Counted from the stretch's first letter, positions 48,798 through 60,611 are shown. The stretch: 64,000 nt of DNA from Tretioscincus oriximinensis (GCA_022410635.1 JAJVDF010000347.1:602776-666775), one strand, 5' to 3'. Notes: generated from the sequence alone by a model not told the origin. Translations and numbers: made by a program.

Positions 48798-48935
48798 CCA
48801 TAATGTATATGAACCCCTACGACTTCCTGGGAAAGTCATCATGCTTTGATCTGAGACAGCAGGCGCCATGGCATTGCTGGACAATTCAGCACCAGCTTCT
48901 CCTTGTTCAGTTTTGTTTTTCTGCTTTCTTATAAT
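48798..48935 (-). CDS. MYRIP: MYRIP exon 5 of window: start of central variable region
   Basis: 138 nt, 46 codons, phase 0 at both ends. Acceptor ccttgctgcag with a modest polypyrimidine run, donor TTATGG|gtgagc. It begins IIRKQKNKTEQG and ends GSYTLW. The start matches mammalian IIRKQKSKSEQ closely, while the middle (methionine-, alanine- and serine-rich) has diverged, as expected for the low-complexity central part of MYRIP. The final W is followed in the next exon by RSQSAFSLT, the conserved junction WRSQSAFSL of the family. A CR1 carrying a nested L1 lies just upstream in the intron (49060-51338). Confidence 0.94.
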
Positions 48936-49059
48936 CTGCAGCAAGGGGAAAAGGCAACAAAATAAAATTTCTCAGTTAACATTAGCACTACATCTATAGT
49001 AATCTGATTACAAGCAAAATTAACAACACTGAGCAACTGAGGTTGTACTACTACTATTA

Positions 49060-49572
49060 CTATTCTGGTCACCATATCTCACAAAGAATATTGTGGAACC
49101 AAAGAAGGTGCAGAAAAGGGCAACAAGAATGATTGAGGGGCTGGAACACCACCCTTATGAAATCCAGCTGCAACATCTGGGCCTCCTCAGCCTCGAAAGA
49201 TGGCGTTTGAAAGGTGATCTGGTTGAAGTGTAAAAAATCATGCATGGGATGGATAAGGTGAATAGAGAAAAATTGTTTTCTCTATCGCATAACACTAGGA
49301 CCAGGGGGTATTCCTTGAAGCTGATGGGCAGAAGAGTGAGATCAGACAAGGGAAAGTATTTTTTTTCACCCAAAGGGTCATTGGCCTTTGGAATTTACTT
49401 CCAGAAGAGGTGGTGGTAGCTAGCAGCCTGGATGGCTTTAACACAGGATTAGACAACTTCATGGAAGCCAAGGGTATAAACAGCTACTAAGTTGGATGTC
49501 TTGATACTTCCTCCAAAATGGAACAACAGGCAGTATTCCTGAAATTCCATTTGAAGGGCGTCGAGAACAATT
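49060..49572 (+). mobile_element. CR1 LINE, left part interrupted by L1
   Basis: From attctggtcaccatatctca through ggtgatctggttgaagtgta into the CR1 3' tail, broken at tcgagaacaatt. The remainder resumes at 51211. Confidence 0.9.
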
Positions 49573-51210
49573 TTTTAAATTAATTTTTATTGATTGTATG
49601 ACATTGACATTAAGTGCATTTTACATATGATAAATATCTTCAATACAATGTTGTCGTTTAGTCATACATTTTAAACATTTGACCCACCACCTTCACCCTA
49701 GGTGCTCTCCCACCCCTCCCCCCTATGTCTCAGGGCTATCCACGGGTTATTTAAGTCAGTCTTTTCAAATCTAAGATCAAATATATAGTGTGTGCAGTTG
49801 GTGAATCCATTTTATAAAATATAACATAGGAAATGAAGGTTCTCCACTTTACTTCCCATCTTGGGTTAATTGTAATACCTAATCTTTTTAACCTTCTTTC
49901 CCTTAAGTAATCAAAGAGTATAATTTCCGACATGTAATCATACCATCCTTCTTTCGTCCATTTCTCCTTTTCCTTCCATCCTTTTGCAATTAAAATACTG
50001 GCTGCTCTTATTCCCTGTTTCAATATATATGTGTTCTCTTTTGAAATCCCTCGTGTCTTCATATTACATATAAGAACCTCCTTTATTCTTGGAATATTTC
50101 CTTCTAATATATTAACTAGTTCCTGTATTATATCATCCCAGAAATTTTTCACTTCTGTACATTCAAACCACATATGTATATCATTTCCCACTTCCATCCC
50201 ACAATGCCAACATTGAGAAGATATATTAAGCATATGCGCTAATTGATTGGGTGTTCTATACCATTTTGTCAATAACTTTAATTCTACTTCTCTAAATTTA
50301 TTATACTTTATTTCTACCAATTCTTTTATCCGATTATTCCATTGATCTTCTGACATGTTTATTTCCTGTGACCACCTTTGTTTTATGCTATCTAAATTTT
50401 TATATCTATTTTTATTAATCAATTTGTATAATACTCCTACCAAAGATTTTTCTCCCTGTATTTTCTTATTTACTATCTTTTCAAAATCTGTTTCTGTTCC
50501 TCTTAGTTTCTGAATCGTTGTGGGCTTATTTATAAAATTATGTACTGCTATCTCTGTTATCCATTGCATTGGTAATTCTCTAAATTGCCTTAATGTTTCA
50601 ATACTAATTGGTGTTCCTCTTAAATCGTATAGATCATGTAATTTCTTTATACCCCTATTTTTTAACGTTTTTAAATATTTTGCTAAATTATCTTCACCCT
50701 TGCTGTTAATAATTTTAAGAGAAGCTATTCTATTGCAATCAATCCTAAATTTTCTTAATGTTTGACACCATATTTTCCATGTTCCTTGCATCGGTGGTAA
50801 CCAATTTTTAGTATTTTGCCTTGGAATTTTATTCTGCATTACTGAACAGTTTATCATATCATTCAATGTTAACTCCAAATTTACTACTTTATATTCTTCT
50901 CTAAATTCTAAATCTATTAATTTCAAGATCTGGAATGTTTCCCAATATGATTGAAGATAGGGGAAACCCCATCCTATCTCCTCTTGAACTGAGAAAAAGG
51001 TTCTTTTAGGGATTCTTCTGGTATTATCCTTTAATGCCCATTTTTTTATTTCTTTATCCCAATCCTTAAACATAATTTGTGGGATGGCTCCTGGTATTGT
51101 TTGAAAGAGATAAAGGAATTTTGGGAGAATCATCATCTTGAAGGCTCTCACTTTTGTTATTGTATTCCATTTTTGGCTTGGCCAGGTATAAATTCTTTTC
51201 TTAATTTTCT
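49573..51210 (-). mobile_element. L1 LINE, ORF2 C-terminal third, inserted in CR1
   Basis: Minus-strand frame stays open from the 5' truncation at 51210 to the stop at 49751, about 487 codons. It contains KRIYTWPSQKWNTITKVRAF, FLYLFQTIPGAIP, KRTFFSVQEEIGWGFP and, near the end, CWHCG-(7)-HMWFEC ... FW, the cysteine-rich C-terminal motif of L1 ORF2. The reverse transcriptase and endonuclease are missing. T-rich sequence at 49573-49590 is the antisense poly-A end. The 7-bp target duplication aacaatt lies at 49566-49572 and 51211-51217. Intact frame and clean boundaries indicate a young insertion. Confidence 0.92.
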
Positions 51211-51338
51211 AACAATTGAAGATTTTGCCTTCTTCTGTTCCAGACTGCCCAGATGCAAGTGGTGGGCCTCTGTGTGGGACAGAATGCTGGACTACAAGGG
51301 CTCTGGCCTGATTCAGCACAGCTCCTCTTATGTTCCTA
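51211..51338 (+). mobile_element. CR1 LINE, right part after the L1 insertion
   Basis: aacaattgaagattttgcctt through gctcctcttatgttccta, the CR1 3' terminus. It continues the fragment that ends at 49572. Confidence 0.9.
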
Positions 51339-51339
51339 T

Positions 51340-51370
<31 letters not shown>

Positions 51371-51371
51371 A
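51339..51371. repeat. (TAC)n microsatellite
   Basis: About eleven copies of a CTA/TAC trinucleotide directly at the CR1 3' terminus; probably grown from the retroelement tail. Confidence 0.95.
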
Positions 51372-52425
51372 GAATGGTTGTTTTGGGCAGTTTGTATACT
51401 ATTCTTACATTATCTACATTTCACATATTTGCAAAATGTATTCCAATAGGAAAATGCATATGTAGCTTGTATGTCAGTCTTTTAATTAAACATATGCCAT
51501 GTCACCTATATTCCTTGAGAACTGACTTTCAATACATGTGGTGAAATATGATACAGATAAAGAATATCAACACAGTAGCTAATCATAATTTGCAATAACT
51601 TGGCAATTTCATTCATTGAAATAAAACTGACAGATGCATTTTATGGCTGTTCTAAAAAATATTGTAATTTCCTGAATGGTGCAAACAAGGAAGAGAATTC
51701 AGTCAGGGTACTCAAGGCGAATACATGATGTCTAGTAATATATCTTATCCTGTCTTAGTAGATCCAGTTTACTTTAAACCAAGATAGGGAAAATGTTCTG
51801 CTAGCATTTATCCTTACTGAAAGACAGTATTGCTTTTCTTATTGGATTTGGTACGAAATGCATAACAGTGTCTAGCATGTCATTTAATGCTATATGTCTT
51901 TATTCCAGTAGAGCTTTAATGTTATATGCAAATCCAAAATGATCACTCAACAGCCTGTGGAAACTTTGTACAAATTCTAGAAAGCATTCACATAGTAAGA
52001 GTCATGTCTAGGGCAACAATGCAATTTATCAATTTCAATATTCTTCCAGTTTGGCTGTGATCCATGCAGCTGAGCATCAAGGATGCTCCAGAGCACTTCT
52101 TACTAGCCTTTGATTAAGATGAATGAAGCTAGAAAAGACATTAATTAATAATGCACTATGTAAAAAAACTAACAAGAGCCTCCATACTGATGCCTGAACT
52201 CTGCACTATATTCGTTATATGGCTACGCTATTGCTATTCCTCAATATACGGTATGTGTCAGACCAATGTTCAGGAAAACAGATTTAGTTGTTCTTGAAAA
52301 CAGTTTTTGCTATTATAGCAGAATTGGGCAAAAAAGATGATACCAGTTAAGTCAGCCAGAATATGTGATAAGTATTTTCATGCATCATCACTACTAATAA
52401 CAAAGTCAAATTGCTGTTGAAATAC
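51372..52425 (-). other. MYRIP: MYRIP intron stretch, no recognised element
   Basis: No repeat family recognised. Confidence 0.7.
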
Positions 52426-52509
52426 CTTCTGAACAATGGTGGTTGCGAGCTCTTCTATCAGCTCCTCCTTATGTTCTCGCAAATAACAAGCTTCATTCCT
52501 CTTGTCATC
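52426..52509 (-). CDS. MYRIP: MYRIP exon 4 of window: charged helical segment (YLREHKEELIEELATTIVQK)
   Basis: 84 nt, exactly 28 codons, phase 0 at both ends, so it could be skipped without changing frame. Acceptor ttttgtgtag, donor CAGAAG|gtattt. It encodes YLREHKEELIEELATTIVQK preceded by DDKRNEAC, matching mammalian MYRIP where the residues are very similar. Highly charged and predicted helical, it begins the central region to which myosin VIIa and Va binding has been mapped. The donor gtattt is a weak match to the consensus at +4 to +6. Confidence 0.96.
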
Positions 52510-54138
52510 CTACACAAAAGGAATCCATAGGTAACAGACTTTTAAAAATAATGCAGGTAATAATAATATGGAATAGTTTCCTATGAAGTCAAACAAAAAG
52601 AGACATTTTAACCAAAAGAGATCAGGACAAGCTTTGAAAAGAACCTTGCTTATACAGGAGATTGGACATCAGAGTGGTAGATGTTCAGAGGTGCGCAGAT
52701 GTAAAATGGCAAACAATGGGAAAGGAGCAAGCATTCAGAGAATGCATTGGTGAAGAGATGGGGTCTCTTCCAATATTTAAACCACAAATTCATTTTCCAT
52801 AATTGTTGACATAGAGCTGTTAGTATCTTGATTACATCCATTTCTTTAGCTTCAAACAGTGGAACAGATCTTTCAGTTATGCATGATGCTTTTCTATTAG
52901 TTCAGTATCCAACATAACTAGCTTTCTAAATAAGGTCAATTCCTGAATAAATTCACTATCTACAAATGCCCCTGTCAATCTACCATTCCATCTGTAAAAG
53001 GTTTCTTCACAATCTTTCCATCCTAATTAGATTGCATTAACTGCCTTAAGAGCTGAACTGAACTCAGTTGGATTTAAATCAGTTCTTATTCAACAAGAGA
53101 CCTTTAAAATGGACTTTTAACGGTAATTTTAGATGCTTAAAAAACAGGAACTGCATTAAGCCTGTTGTATTTTAAATCAAATTGGGTGAAGCATATTTTC
53201 CTTANGTTTGAATTTAACATAATGCAATTCTCCTTGAAATGAACAAAACCACTTTTTTCAGTTTGAGAACTCTATTTTTTTCTGATACTCCTAAAGATCT
53301 TCCCTCCCTTCCTCCCAGTATATCTGTTTGCTAAGACAGCTGACAAATATCCTTCCTTGTCCTTTACTGCCTGATGCTCAGATTCCAGCATGTTGTCCTT
53401 TGCCATTTACTATCAATCTTTTGAAAATTATTTCGCTATTTCTCCTTTGAAGTTCAGAGAATTTTTTTTCTCCATTTCACGTTCATGTTGCCTGTTCTCT
53501 TCCTGTATGAGCCTTAATTTCACAACCACAGTTATCAAAATCCCCATTATTAAAGTCTCCAGAATTTAAAACATTTCACGAACACTAAAACCACAATTGA
53601 TAGCTCTCAGTTAGAAGACTTATGTCTTCATTTACTTCTGGAGAGATGTTGAAGACTTGGAGCTTCCGGTAGGTCTGGGAGCCAACAACTCCCAAGAATG
53701 AGTTTCCAAAATTGATTAATCTACTGCAGAAAAGTTTTATTCTTCAGTTTTCATAACTGATGACCAATTAGGAGTACAAACGACTTTTACAGAGACCAAT
53801 GACCTTCATATTACAGATTTCCCAAAGCATTAGGAAAATAGAATGTAGGAAGTAGAATGCTACATTAGTACGATTTACTGCCAAACAGAGTTAGATAATC
53901 TGGGGCAGTCATCTTATTTCCTTGCTGAAAATGCAACATTCTTAGTAACAATAGCAGAGATCTGCAGTGTCGAAGTAATCCAAGGAACTTTATCTTTCAT
54001 AAAATATGCTACAGTTGTTCTTGGAACAATAATGAAACAATAGAATATAAAACAGAAACTATGACAGCGAACATCAATGTATTCTGTTTCAATACAGTCA
54101 ATAGTTTTAGAGAAACTAAATAGCTAAAATATTTTTAC
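52510..54138 (-). other. MYRIP: MYRIP intron, no recognised element
   Basis: Intron between window exons 3 and 4. AT-rich, no LINE or SINE recognised. Confidence 0.75.
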
Positions 54139-54236
54139 CATGGAGTCACCGAACAGCTCTGCCTTCGAAATAGCTTCTTCAATAGCTTCCTCTGCAACAC
54201 GTAAAGCCACCGCAAGAGTATCCATCATGCTACATC
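54139..54236 (-). CDS. MYRIP: MYRIP exon 3 of window: conserved amphipathic helix (MMDTLAVALRVAEEAIEEAI)
   Basis: 98 nt (2 nt + 32 codons). Acceptor cttgtctag, donor ATG|gtaaaa. It encodes MMDTLAVALRVAEEAIEEAI followed by SKAELFGDSM, practically identical to mammalian MYRIP except in the last residues. The regular hydrophobic spacing gives an amphipathic helix. MYRIP is known to bind the PKA regulatory subunit RII, and a helix of this type is what an RII-binding site looks like; assigning it to this exon is my inference. Phase 0 at the 3' side. Confidence 0.97.
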
Positions 54237-55321
54237 CTAGACAAGAACACATCAGAACCTGTTTTGAATTTATGACAGACGAGAGTTTATTAAGGTAAAC
54301 CAAACATCCCCATAATTCAGCTTCTTGTTAAATTACTCCTGCTTTCTAAAGGTTACCTAGTTGCCAATCCATGAAGTATACAAAGCACAACCAAAATATT
54401 GTGTCAGAGCATAATACGGGAAAATAAAAATTTATGAGAAGTCAAGTAAACCTTTGATAATATATGACTATAAAATGAAAATACTGTTATAAAAACATAT
54501 ATATATGTGAGGAAAAAAGAGTTTACATTTATACACATCTACTGTCTCCCATATTGTTATAATTCAAAAGCAAACAAAAATTGGTTGAAGTCTGCACAAT
54601 AAACATAACAATAAACATAAACAATGTTCAAATAAAATCCCATCATGGTTCATTATCATCATTAACAGAAAATCACAAGATTTTAAGTCTTACTTCACAA
54701 CTTCATATGTTCTCACATTCAGTAAAAAATGCAGCTCAGAAGCAGCCCAGAGACAGTTTAGAGGTTGCAGCTGACACATGCATGTGTACATTTCTCAACG
54801 TTAATCCAAGAACATTACAGTGGATTTGTGAGAATCAAAATAATAGCTGAAATATGCTGCTACCTCCAAATCTGTATCCAGACTAGTGTGCTTTATAGTA
54901 AGATCTCTAAAAAATCTTGCTGCAAATGACTTACCCTTTCTCCACAAGTAGCAAGGAAACTCCTTCTCTTCCTCATGTATTTGAATACAAATCCCATGAG
55001 GTTCCGGAAGCCTACAACTCCCAAGAAGTCCTGTTTCTTTTCTGTCATTGGCTGCTGTCTCCCACCCCTTTGTTATTGAGTGAGTGAATACAAAGAGGGG
55101 AAAAATTATCTTGGGGTTTGAAGCTGCTAGGGGAACAGTAAATAAAAAATGCTATATTTCCCTTCCTAGATTCAGCAGGAAAAACAGCTTTATTTATACC
55201 CTGCATCACTGAAACAAATTGTGAGGTATCACAGTTCTATTTACATGACAAGAAGATGGCACATTGTGCTATGGAATCAGCATTAAAGGACTAAGAGGAA
55301 AAAGCCTAATATTGGATGGAT

Positions 55322-55516
55322 GGATGGATGTTGCCTCCAGGATGGAACGACAGGCAGGACTCCTGAAATGCCATTTGCAAGGAGTCATGAACAGGTGCAT
55401 ATTTTGCTTTCCTCTGTTCAGACTGCCCAGGTGCATCTGGTGGGCCTCTGTGTGAGAATGCTGGACTAGATGGGTGCTGGCTCAATCCAGTGTGGCTCTT
55501 CTTATGTTCTTATGTA
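55322..55516 (+). mobile_element. CR1 LINE 3' end
   Basis: gatgttgcctccaggatgga through gctcttcttatgttcttatg; short, low-divergence CR1 tail. Confidence 0.9.
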
Positions 55517-55794
55517 CNTTGTTGGATCCCCATAACTAGATGAGACCAATCCCCCATAAGTGTGCCATAACAATGTGAAGAAAACCTTCATCTGGAAGCA
55601 CCCTAAGTCACTTTCAGAACTGGGCTTTATTATGGACTAGTATAGAAGCCCGGGGTGTAAAAGCAAGGAGTGGAAGTCCCATCTGTCTGACTGCCTTGAC
55701 AATGATTGCCAGCAGCTGGGCAGGCAGAAGAAGTTTCCATTTCTTTCCATTGTTTCTTTCATTTGAAAGAGGCAGCAGAGAGAAAGGGGAACCT

Positions 55795-55880
55795 CCACCA
55801 CCTACAATGCTAAAATTCCAAGCTCTAGGGTTGGTCTAATAGACCAATCCAAGAGCTTGGAATGTTACCATTGGTGGTGC
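55795..55880. repeat. Fold-back repeat, 40-bp imperfect arms
   Basis: Left arm ccaccacctacaatgctaaa attccaagctct ... ttggtcta; right arm tagaccaatcc ... agagcttggaat gttaccattggtggt. The centre is at about 55838 with practically no loop. It could be a small MITE; no target duplication was identified. Confidence 0.6.
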
Positions 55881-56254
55881 TTGTCTTATTAATATTAGAG
55901 ACGATATCTTAGAATAGAAGCCTTAACTGCATGCTAGAGAAGATTACAACAGCTGGGTCTGAGATATTTTTAAGGTGCTGTTTTTCCTTTTATGTGTGAA
56001 TGAAGAATCAGGGTTCGTGATCATATTTTACCAGACTGGGTCATTCAACTGTTTTGTATAATAACATCTTATCTGCTTCCAACTAGACTTTTTTTACAGA
56101 TAAAAAAAAGTTTTAGAAGTTTTTTAAACGTTTTTAAATCTTTGGATATTAACGCCATATGAAGGATACCTATTGAACTCAAGGTTATTTCCTTACATCA
56201 GTCTGTTAAAAATATAACAAAATAATAACAAATTCTCGTTTTGAATCGCAGTAC

Positions 56255-56338
56255 CTTCTGTCTGTCTATAGAAAGTAGAATCACTGCCACATATGCTTCC
56301 TTCATTTTCTATGGTTCCTTCACAAAAGCTTCCTGCTT
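56255..56338 (-). CDS. MYRIP: MYRIP exon 2 of window: acidic linker after SHD
   Basis: 84 nt (2 nt + 27 codons + 1 nt). Acceptor tttaaacag, donor GAAG|gtactg. It encodes a short acidic, glycine- and serine-rich stretch including ENEGSICGSDSTFYRQTE, matching the corresponding mammalian linker (ENEGSISGSDSTFYRQSE as I recall it). The phase joins exactly to the G left by the upstream exon and hands one G to the next exon. No domain is known here; it separates the Rab27-binding SHD from the amphipathic helix. It lies in an otherwise unremarkable intron context 1.6 kb from its upstream neighbour. Confidence 0.95.
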
Positions 56339-56945
56339 CTGTTTAAAAAGAGCATTATTGTTGTTGCTATTATTCTCAAATGTCATAAAACGCACATGTG
56401 CACAGCTATGTACAGAAGGTTTGGTGGAAAATCCTTAATACAAAATCTATTCAGTTTTTAAGAACTGATGTGCTACTATATACTTTTCATCTTAAAAACA
56501 GAAAAGAAAAATCAAAGGATAGATTTTTTTTTCACATTGGGTTAATCCCTGTGTTCAAACAAAGGGCTTCTGAAGTAAAGAGAGGTACAAGATATTAGCA
56601 GTAAGTGGAAACTGCACACATATATTGCTATCATTCAAGATACGCTTTGAACACAACATTTTTAACTTGAAACAGATCTTAGTTTTCAGCAGACATCATT
56701 TAAAAAATCGTGCATTTAATCCTATTTTCATATAAAAGACATCAAGAGGACTGATGTATCATCACAATGGAAAACCGAATTTAAGTAATTGGGACAAAAA
56801 AGTATGAGAATTCAGAAATGTGTGTATAATACTAGTTTGTTTAAAAATCAGTTCTTATATGGAAAGGGGACAGAGTAATAGTGTTACAATGCCTCAATGT
56901 TCGCCTCAATTTTCCCTGAATGGAAAAGAGTATCATAACCTACTG

Positions 56946-57072
56946 CATCCGAAGAAGTAGNCCAGTCTACGAAAGCTTATGCCACCTACATTTCTACTGT
57001 TGGTCTCTAAGTGCTACTAGCCCCTTTTGCTGGACTTTCTACTAGACTAACATGGCTATTTCTCTGAAATTG
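56946..57072 (+). mobile_element. CTGAAGA/GAAA retroelement, single long unit
   Basis: catccgaagaagtag, tctacgaaagcttatgcc, gttggtctctaagtgctact, and the 3' end gactaacatggctatttctc tgaaatt. The near-perfect 11-bp direct repeat ataacYtactg lies at 56935-56945 and 57073-57083. This is the longest single unit (127 bp) and helps define the family. Confidence 0.75.
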
Positions 57073-57963
57073 ATAACTTACTGAGAGAGCTTTGCATAAA
57101 TGCTATTATTTCACCTAGATGCTACTCCAACATGTACCTTTAATTTATCTACATTCCTGAACAACTGACTAAACCAAGAAAAAACATTTTTTCCTGGTTT
57201 AGTCCAGATCTTCAGGAGTATGTGTCAGAACACTAGTCTAAAATACTTCCTTATTTAATAGCTAATTCTCTTCTTACCCTGCCTTTCTTCTCACCTCACT
57301 GTCTTTCACTCAACTATTCCCATGGACAGCTGTTTAAATGGAAAGGCAGACATAGACAGAACTTTACACCAAAGAGGCTGAAAATTTTACATGTCCTCCT
57401 TTCATGTGAATGCGGGTGGGAAACGTAGTAGAGAAATCTAAAGCCAAGGACATTTTTAAATGATTTAATAAATAGTCTATAAGATACCTCAGAGAACCTT
57501 CCCACATTGAGCTGTATTGCGGTGTATATCAAGGAACAGAGTTTTGATATCCACATGTCAATACGGACCATGCCAGGCCGTACTGTGTCAGCAGGACTCT
57601 TCTTATGTTTACACACCATCATGACAGATGACATAGTATTTTTGGTCACTTTTATACTTATTCCCATATTTGTAAATATTCTTCAAGGCTGATCAAGGCT
57701 GGCAAAGGAGATAATTGCTAAGAGATTGTACCAATTGAGCATTAAGTTCTGAGGATCCCTATTGCTATTCTATTAGCAACCTGACCTGCATGTTCCTTTC
57801 ATGAATACCAGATGGAAGAGGAGGCAACACAAGAGCACTGGTTTTGAATCAATCATTGAAGGTAGACACTTTGTATATCTTCTGAGATTGTTCTGTTAAA
57901 AAGGCAACTGAGCAATTTGTCCTTAAGATGCCACAATAAGACATTTCATTTAAAGCTCTGTAC

Positions 57964-58100
57964 CTAGCATGTCAGAACAAATTCCAGACTCCAGCCGATG
58001 TTTTCTATATAAATTCTTCAAGACTTTGGCACTTCCAAAACGCTTGAATCGGCTTTTCACATTATTATAAAACCATTCCAGGGACTGATCTCTTAAGAGT
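57964..58100 (-). CDS. MYRIP: MYRIP exon 1 of window: SHD second helix (Rab27-binding)
   Basis: 137 nt, one nucleotide completing a split codon, then 45 codons, then one nucleotide. Acceptor ttttttacag at the high-coordinate side, donor CTAG|gtacag. It encodes the basic amphipathic helix containing LEWFYNNVKSRFKRFGSAKV followed by LKNLYRKHRLESG, the part of the Slp/Slac2 homology domain that lies after the zinc finger and contributes to Rab27 binding. The preceding exon, ending with two nucleotides of the split codon and expected to carry the CxxC zinc finger, was not found up to 64000. Near-identity to the mammalian sequence makes this exon certain. Confidence 0.97.
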
Positions 58101-58639
58101 CTGTAAAAAAAGGAAAGACAGGTGGTTAGAAAATATATGATTTTAAGTTAATGTAAAACTAGATAGAACTTTTTTCATCGACATTTCTTGTTAGTCTTAA
58201 AGTTTAGTTGATAGTTAAACAATAGAGGAAACGTTAAGGCTTCAGTTGCTTTAGCCTAAAACCGTGCATTTTATTTATTTTATTCATTTATTTAAATGAT
58301 TTATGTCCCATCCTTCACTATTGGTCCCAGGTCAGGTAACAAAATAAATAAATACACGTTAACAAAAGCCATACCCTCCCTCCCGGGAAGGACAGGCACA
58401 CTTTATAATAGCATTCTAAGGCATGTGCTTATAGTAGCACAACTTGGTGCTAGTAAAATGATAGCATTTAAATATGTTCAAGTAAACACTTGGAATTGTG
58501 GGAACCCCTACAAATAATGAACAAATAATAAAATATTTATAATTTCTATGCTATTATTTAGAACAGTTACTTTTTTGCACTCTCCCTAGTAAACATTTTA
58601 GAGAAACAAATTTAGAGAAACAAACTGGCAAACCAAATG

Positions 58640-59115
58640 CAAGGTGCTAGTCAGGGATGTGAAAAAAACTTTGAAGAACATATTGCATCAAAAATAAGAA
58701 TCCTACCAGGAAATCAATTGGGCCACTAGACAGCAATGGACATAAGGGGATAATAAAGGAGGACGTGGAAATTGCAGAGAGATTAAATGATTTTTTCCCC
58801 CTCAGATTTCACTGACCAGGACAGATATATAAATCTGCAATGGAACTAGTCTTTTCAAGAAAGGCATCAGAGGAATTAAACTGGTCAGAGATAACAAAGG
58901 AGGAGGTCCTTGCTAGTCTTAACAAGCTGAACATTAATAATCCCTGGGGCAGATGTCATTCATTCAAGAACTCTTAAATGTGAAATTGCTGAACTGCTAG
59001 CCAAAATATTTAATCTTTCCTTATATTCAGACACTTTGCCAGCAGATAGGATCCCGAGGTGACCCCGGAAATTATACACCCATCAGTTTAACATCTGTTC
59101 CAGATAAAGTGTTGG
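58640..59115 (+). mobile_element. CR1 LINE, internal fragment before the reverse transcriptase
   Basis: aggaggaggtccttgctagt, acattaataatccctgggg, ttcaagaactcttaaatgtg and atacacccatcagtttaaca (protein YTPISLTSV) correspond to the linker and start of the CR1 reverse transcriptase. Both ends are missing and stops are frequent. Confidence 0.75.
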
Positions 59116-59420
59116 AAACCAGGGAAGAATTGGGGAAGAAAAAAAGCTTTAGTGACTGGGTTTGAATTGAACAAAATTATCCCTGGTTTGGTTTAGTTCT
59201 GAAACATGTTTTTTAAAAAATAATTGTGTGAACCAAGAGAGAACCATTAATTTGATCAGACATCTGATTTTAAACTTTCTTCATTATGTGTTTGCCTCAG
59301 ATTTGACAGTCCACATCCAATATTTGAATGCAGTTTCCTATGGATTAAACTCTATTATTTTCCTCAGTAAGGTACAGAAGTGCGATTTGAGAACATTAAA
59401 TTTAAACCAGATTCAGTTGT

Positions 59421-59744
59421 AGGCATGAATAGTTCAGTCGCTAAGGAATCCGTCTCTCATCTGGGAGATCGGGTTTCGAAGCCCTGTGTCGGATGTGGTA
59501 AGGGGTGAGTACCTTCCATTAACCTGTAGCTCTAGCCAACCCAGCTATTGGAAAGCGTGAATTGCAAGAAATTGCAACTGACTGCAAGTAGATACATGGG
59601 AACCACCACAACCTGGTGGGGAAGATAGGATGTAAGCCTTCAGGCAAAAATACATTTGTAAGCTGCTTTGAGTCCCTTTGAAAGGTGAGAAAAGCAGGGT
59701 ATAAGAACCTCCTCCTCCTCCTCCTCCTCCTCCTCCTCCTCCTC

Positions 59745-59827
<83 letters not shown>

Positions 59828-59859
59828 NNNNNNNNCTTCTTCTTCTTCTTCTTCTTCTT

Positions 59860-59889
<30 letters not shown>
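59421..59889 (+). repeat. tRNA-derived SINE with long trinucleotide tail
   Basis: A box aatagttcagtcgctaagg, B box gggtttcgaagccc, body attgcaactgactgcaagta, tail gctttgagtccctttgaaag and agcagggtataagaa. From 59708 it passes into (CCT)n, (CTG)n from about 59749, a run of 9 N at 59828-59836, and (CTT)n to 59888. Confidence 0.88.
59708..59888. repeat. Compound (CCT)n(CTG)n[gap](CTT)n tract
   Basis: About 14 CCT, 26 CTG and 17 CTT units with an assembly gap inside. Low-complexity frames in it (poly-Leu, poly-Gln, poly-Glu, poly-Lys) are not coding. True length is unknown. Confidence 0.95.
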
Positions 59890-59890
<1 letters not shown>

Positions 59891-60611
59891 ACCAAGCAAT
59901 TAACATTTATTTGAATACAACATGAGCAATATAATCATTCAAGTATTTAGAATGAATAAAGGTTACCTATTTACACTTAATTGTCAGATTAAAGATATTA
60001 ACAGATGAAAGATATTAATGGATGATAAATGGCCATGGCAAATATTCGGTAGGAGCAAAGGCAAAGCAAACCCAGGCTGACCTGTCCCCATAGAGATATA
60101 CCTGTCAGCCTCGTCATGCAGGCCCAACCACATGCCCCCCAAGGCTCTTCATCCAAGGCAAGTCTTGCCCCCAGACCATCTAAGGATGGCACGCTCAAGG
60201 GCCACCAAGTTCAGACCGTCCTATTGCAGAACCAAGGATCAGGAGGATATGTGGTTTGCAAGGCACCAGCCTACCACAACCACAACCTTGATGACTGAGG
60301 GTGCGTTCTGCTTCCAACCCCACCCCAAGGGTAAGCTCTGCACCTCCAAACCCCTTATGGGAGTCCCTTACCAAATACTGAGGTTAGTTANGGAATCTCT
60401 GGGGCCCCATGACACCCATGGGCCAGTAACCATCCTTCTGGTCAGCCTGGTTGTGCATCAGCCACCACACATTCAGCTGTTCAGTCATGTCGCTCCTTTT
60501 AAAGGAGCAGAGATCCCCCACTTCCTGCTGCTCTTCCTCAGGCCCTTCTCACATGCAGGAAGCAGAAGCAGCAACAAGAAAGGCAGCACAAGCTCCAGCC
60601 TTGTTTTGAGG

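Larger units (their letters stand above)
11480..58100 (-). other. MYRIP: MYRIP gene, partial (14 coding exons, 5' end outside window)
   Basis: Overall gene span. Fourteen exons read on the minus strand join in phase across canonical GT-AG introns and match vertebrate MYRIP from the SHD second helix to the stop codon. MYRIP links Rab27A on melanosomes and secretory granules to myosin VIIa/Va and actin, and also anchors PKA. The window gives 753 codons against about 859 in the human protein as I recall it, so roughly the first 100 residues (start codon, first SHD helix, zinc finger) must lie past 64000. No frameshift or premature stop was seen in any exon, so the locus looks functional. Confidence 0.97.

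Noticed and set aside
59545..59906. Frames encoding poly-Ala, poly-Gln, poly-Glu, poly-Leu or poly-Lys
   Set aside because: They are translations of the trinucleotide repeat and the assembly gap; all frames on both strands are open for the same trivial reason.
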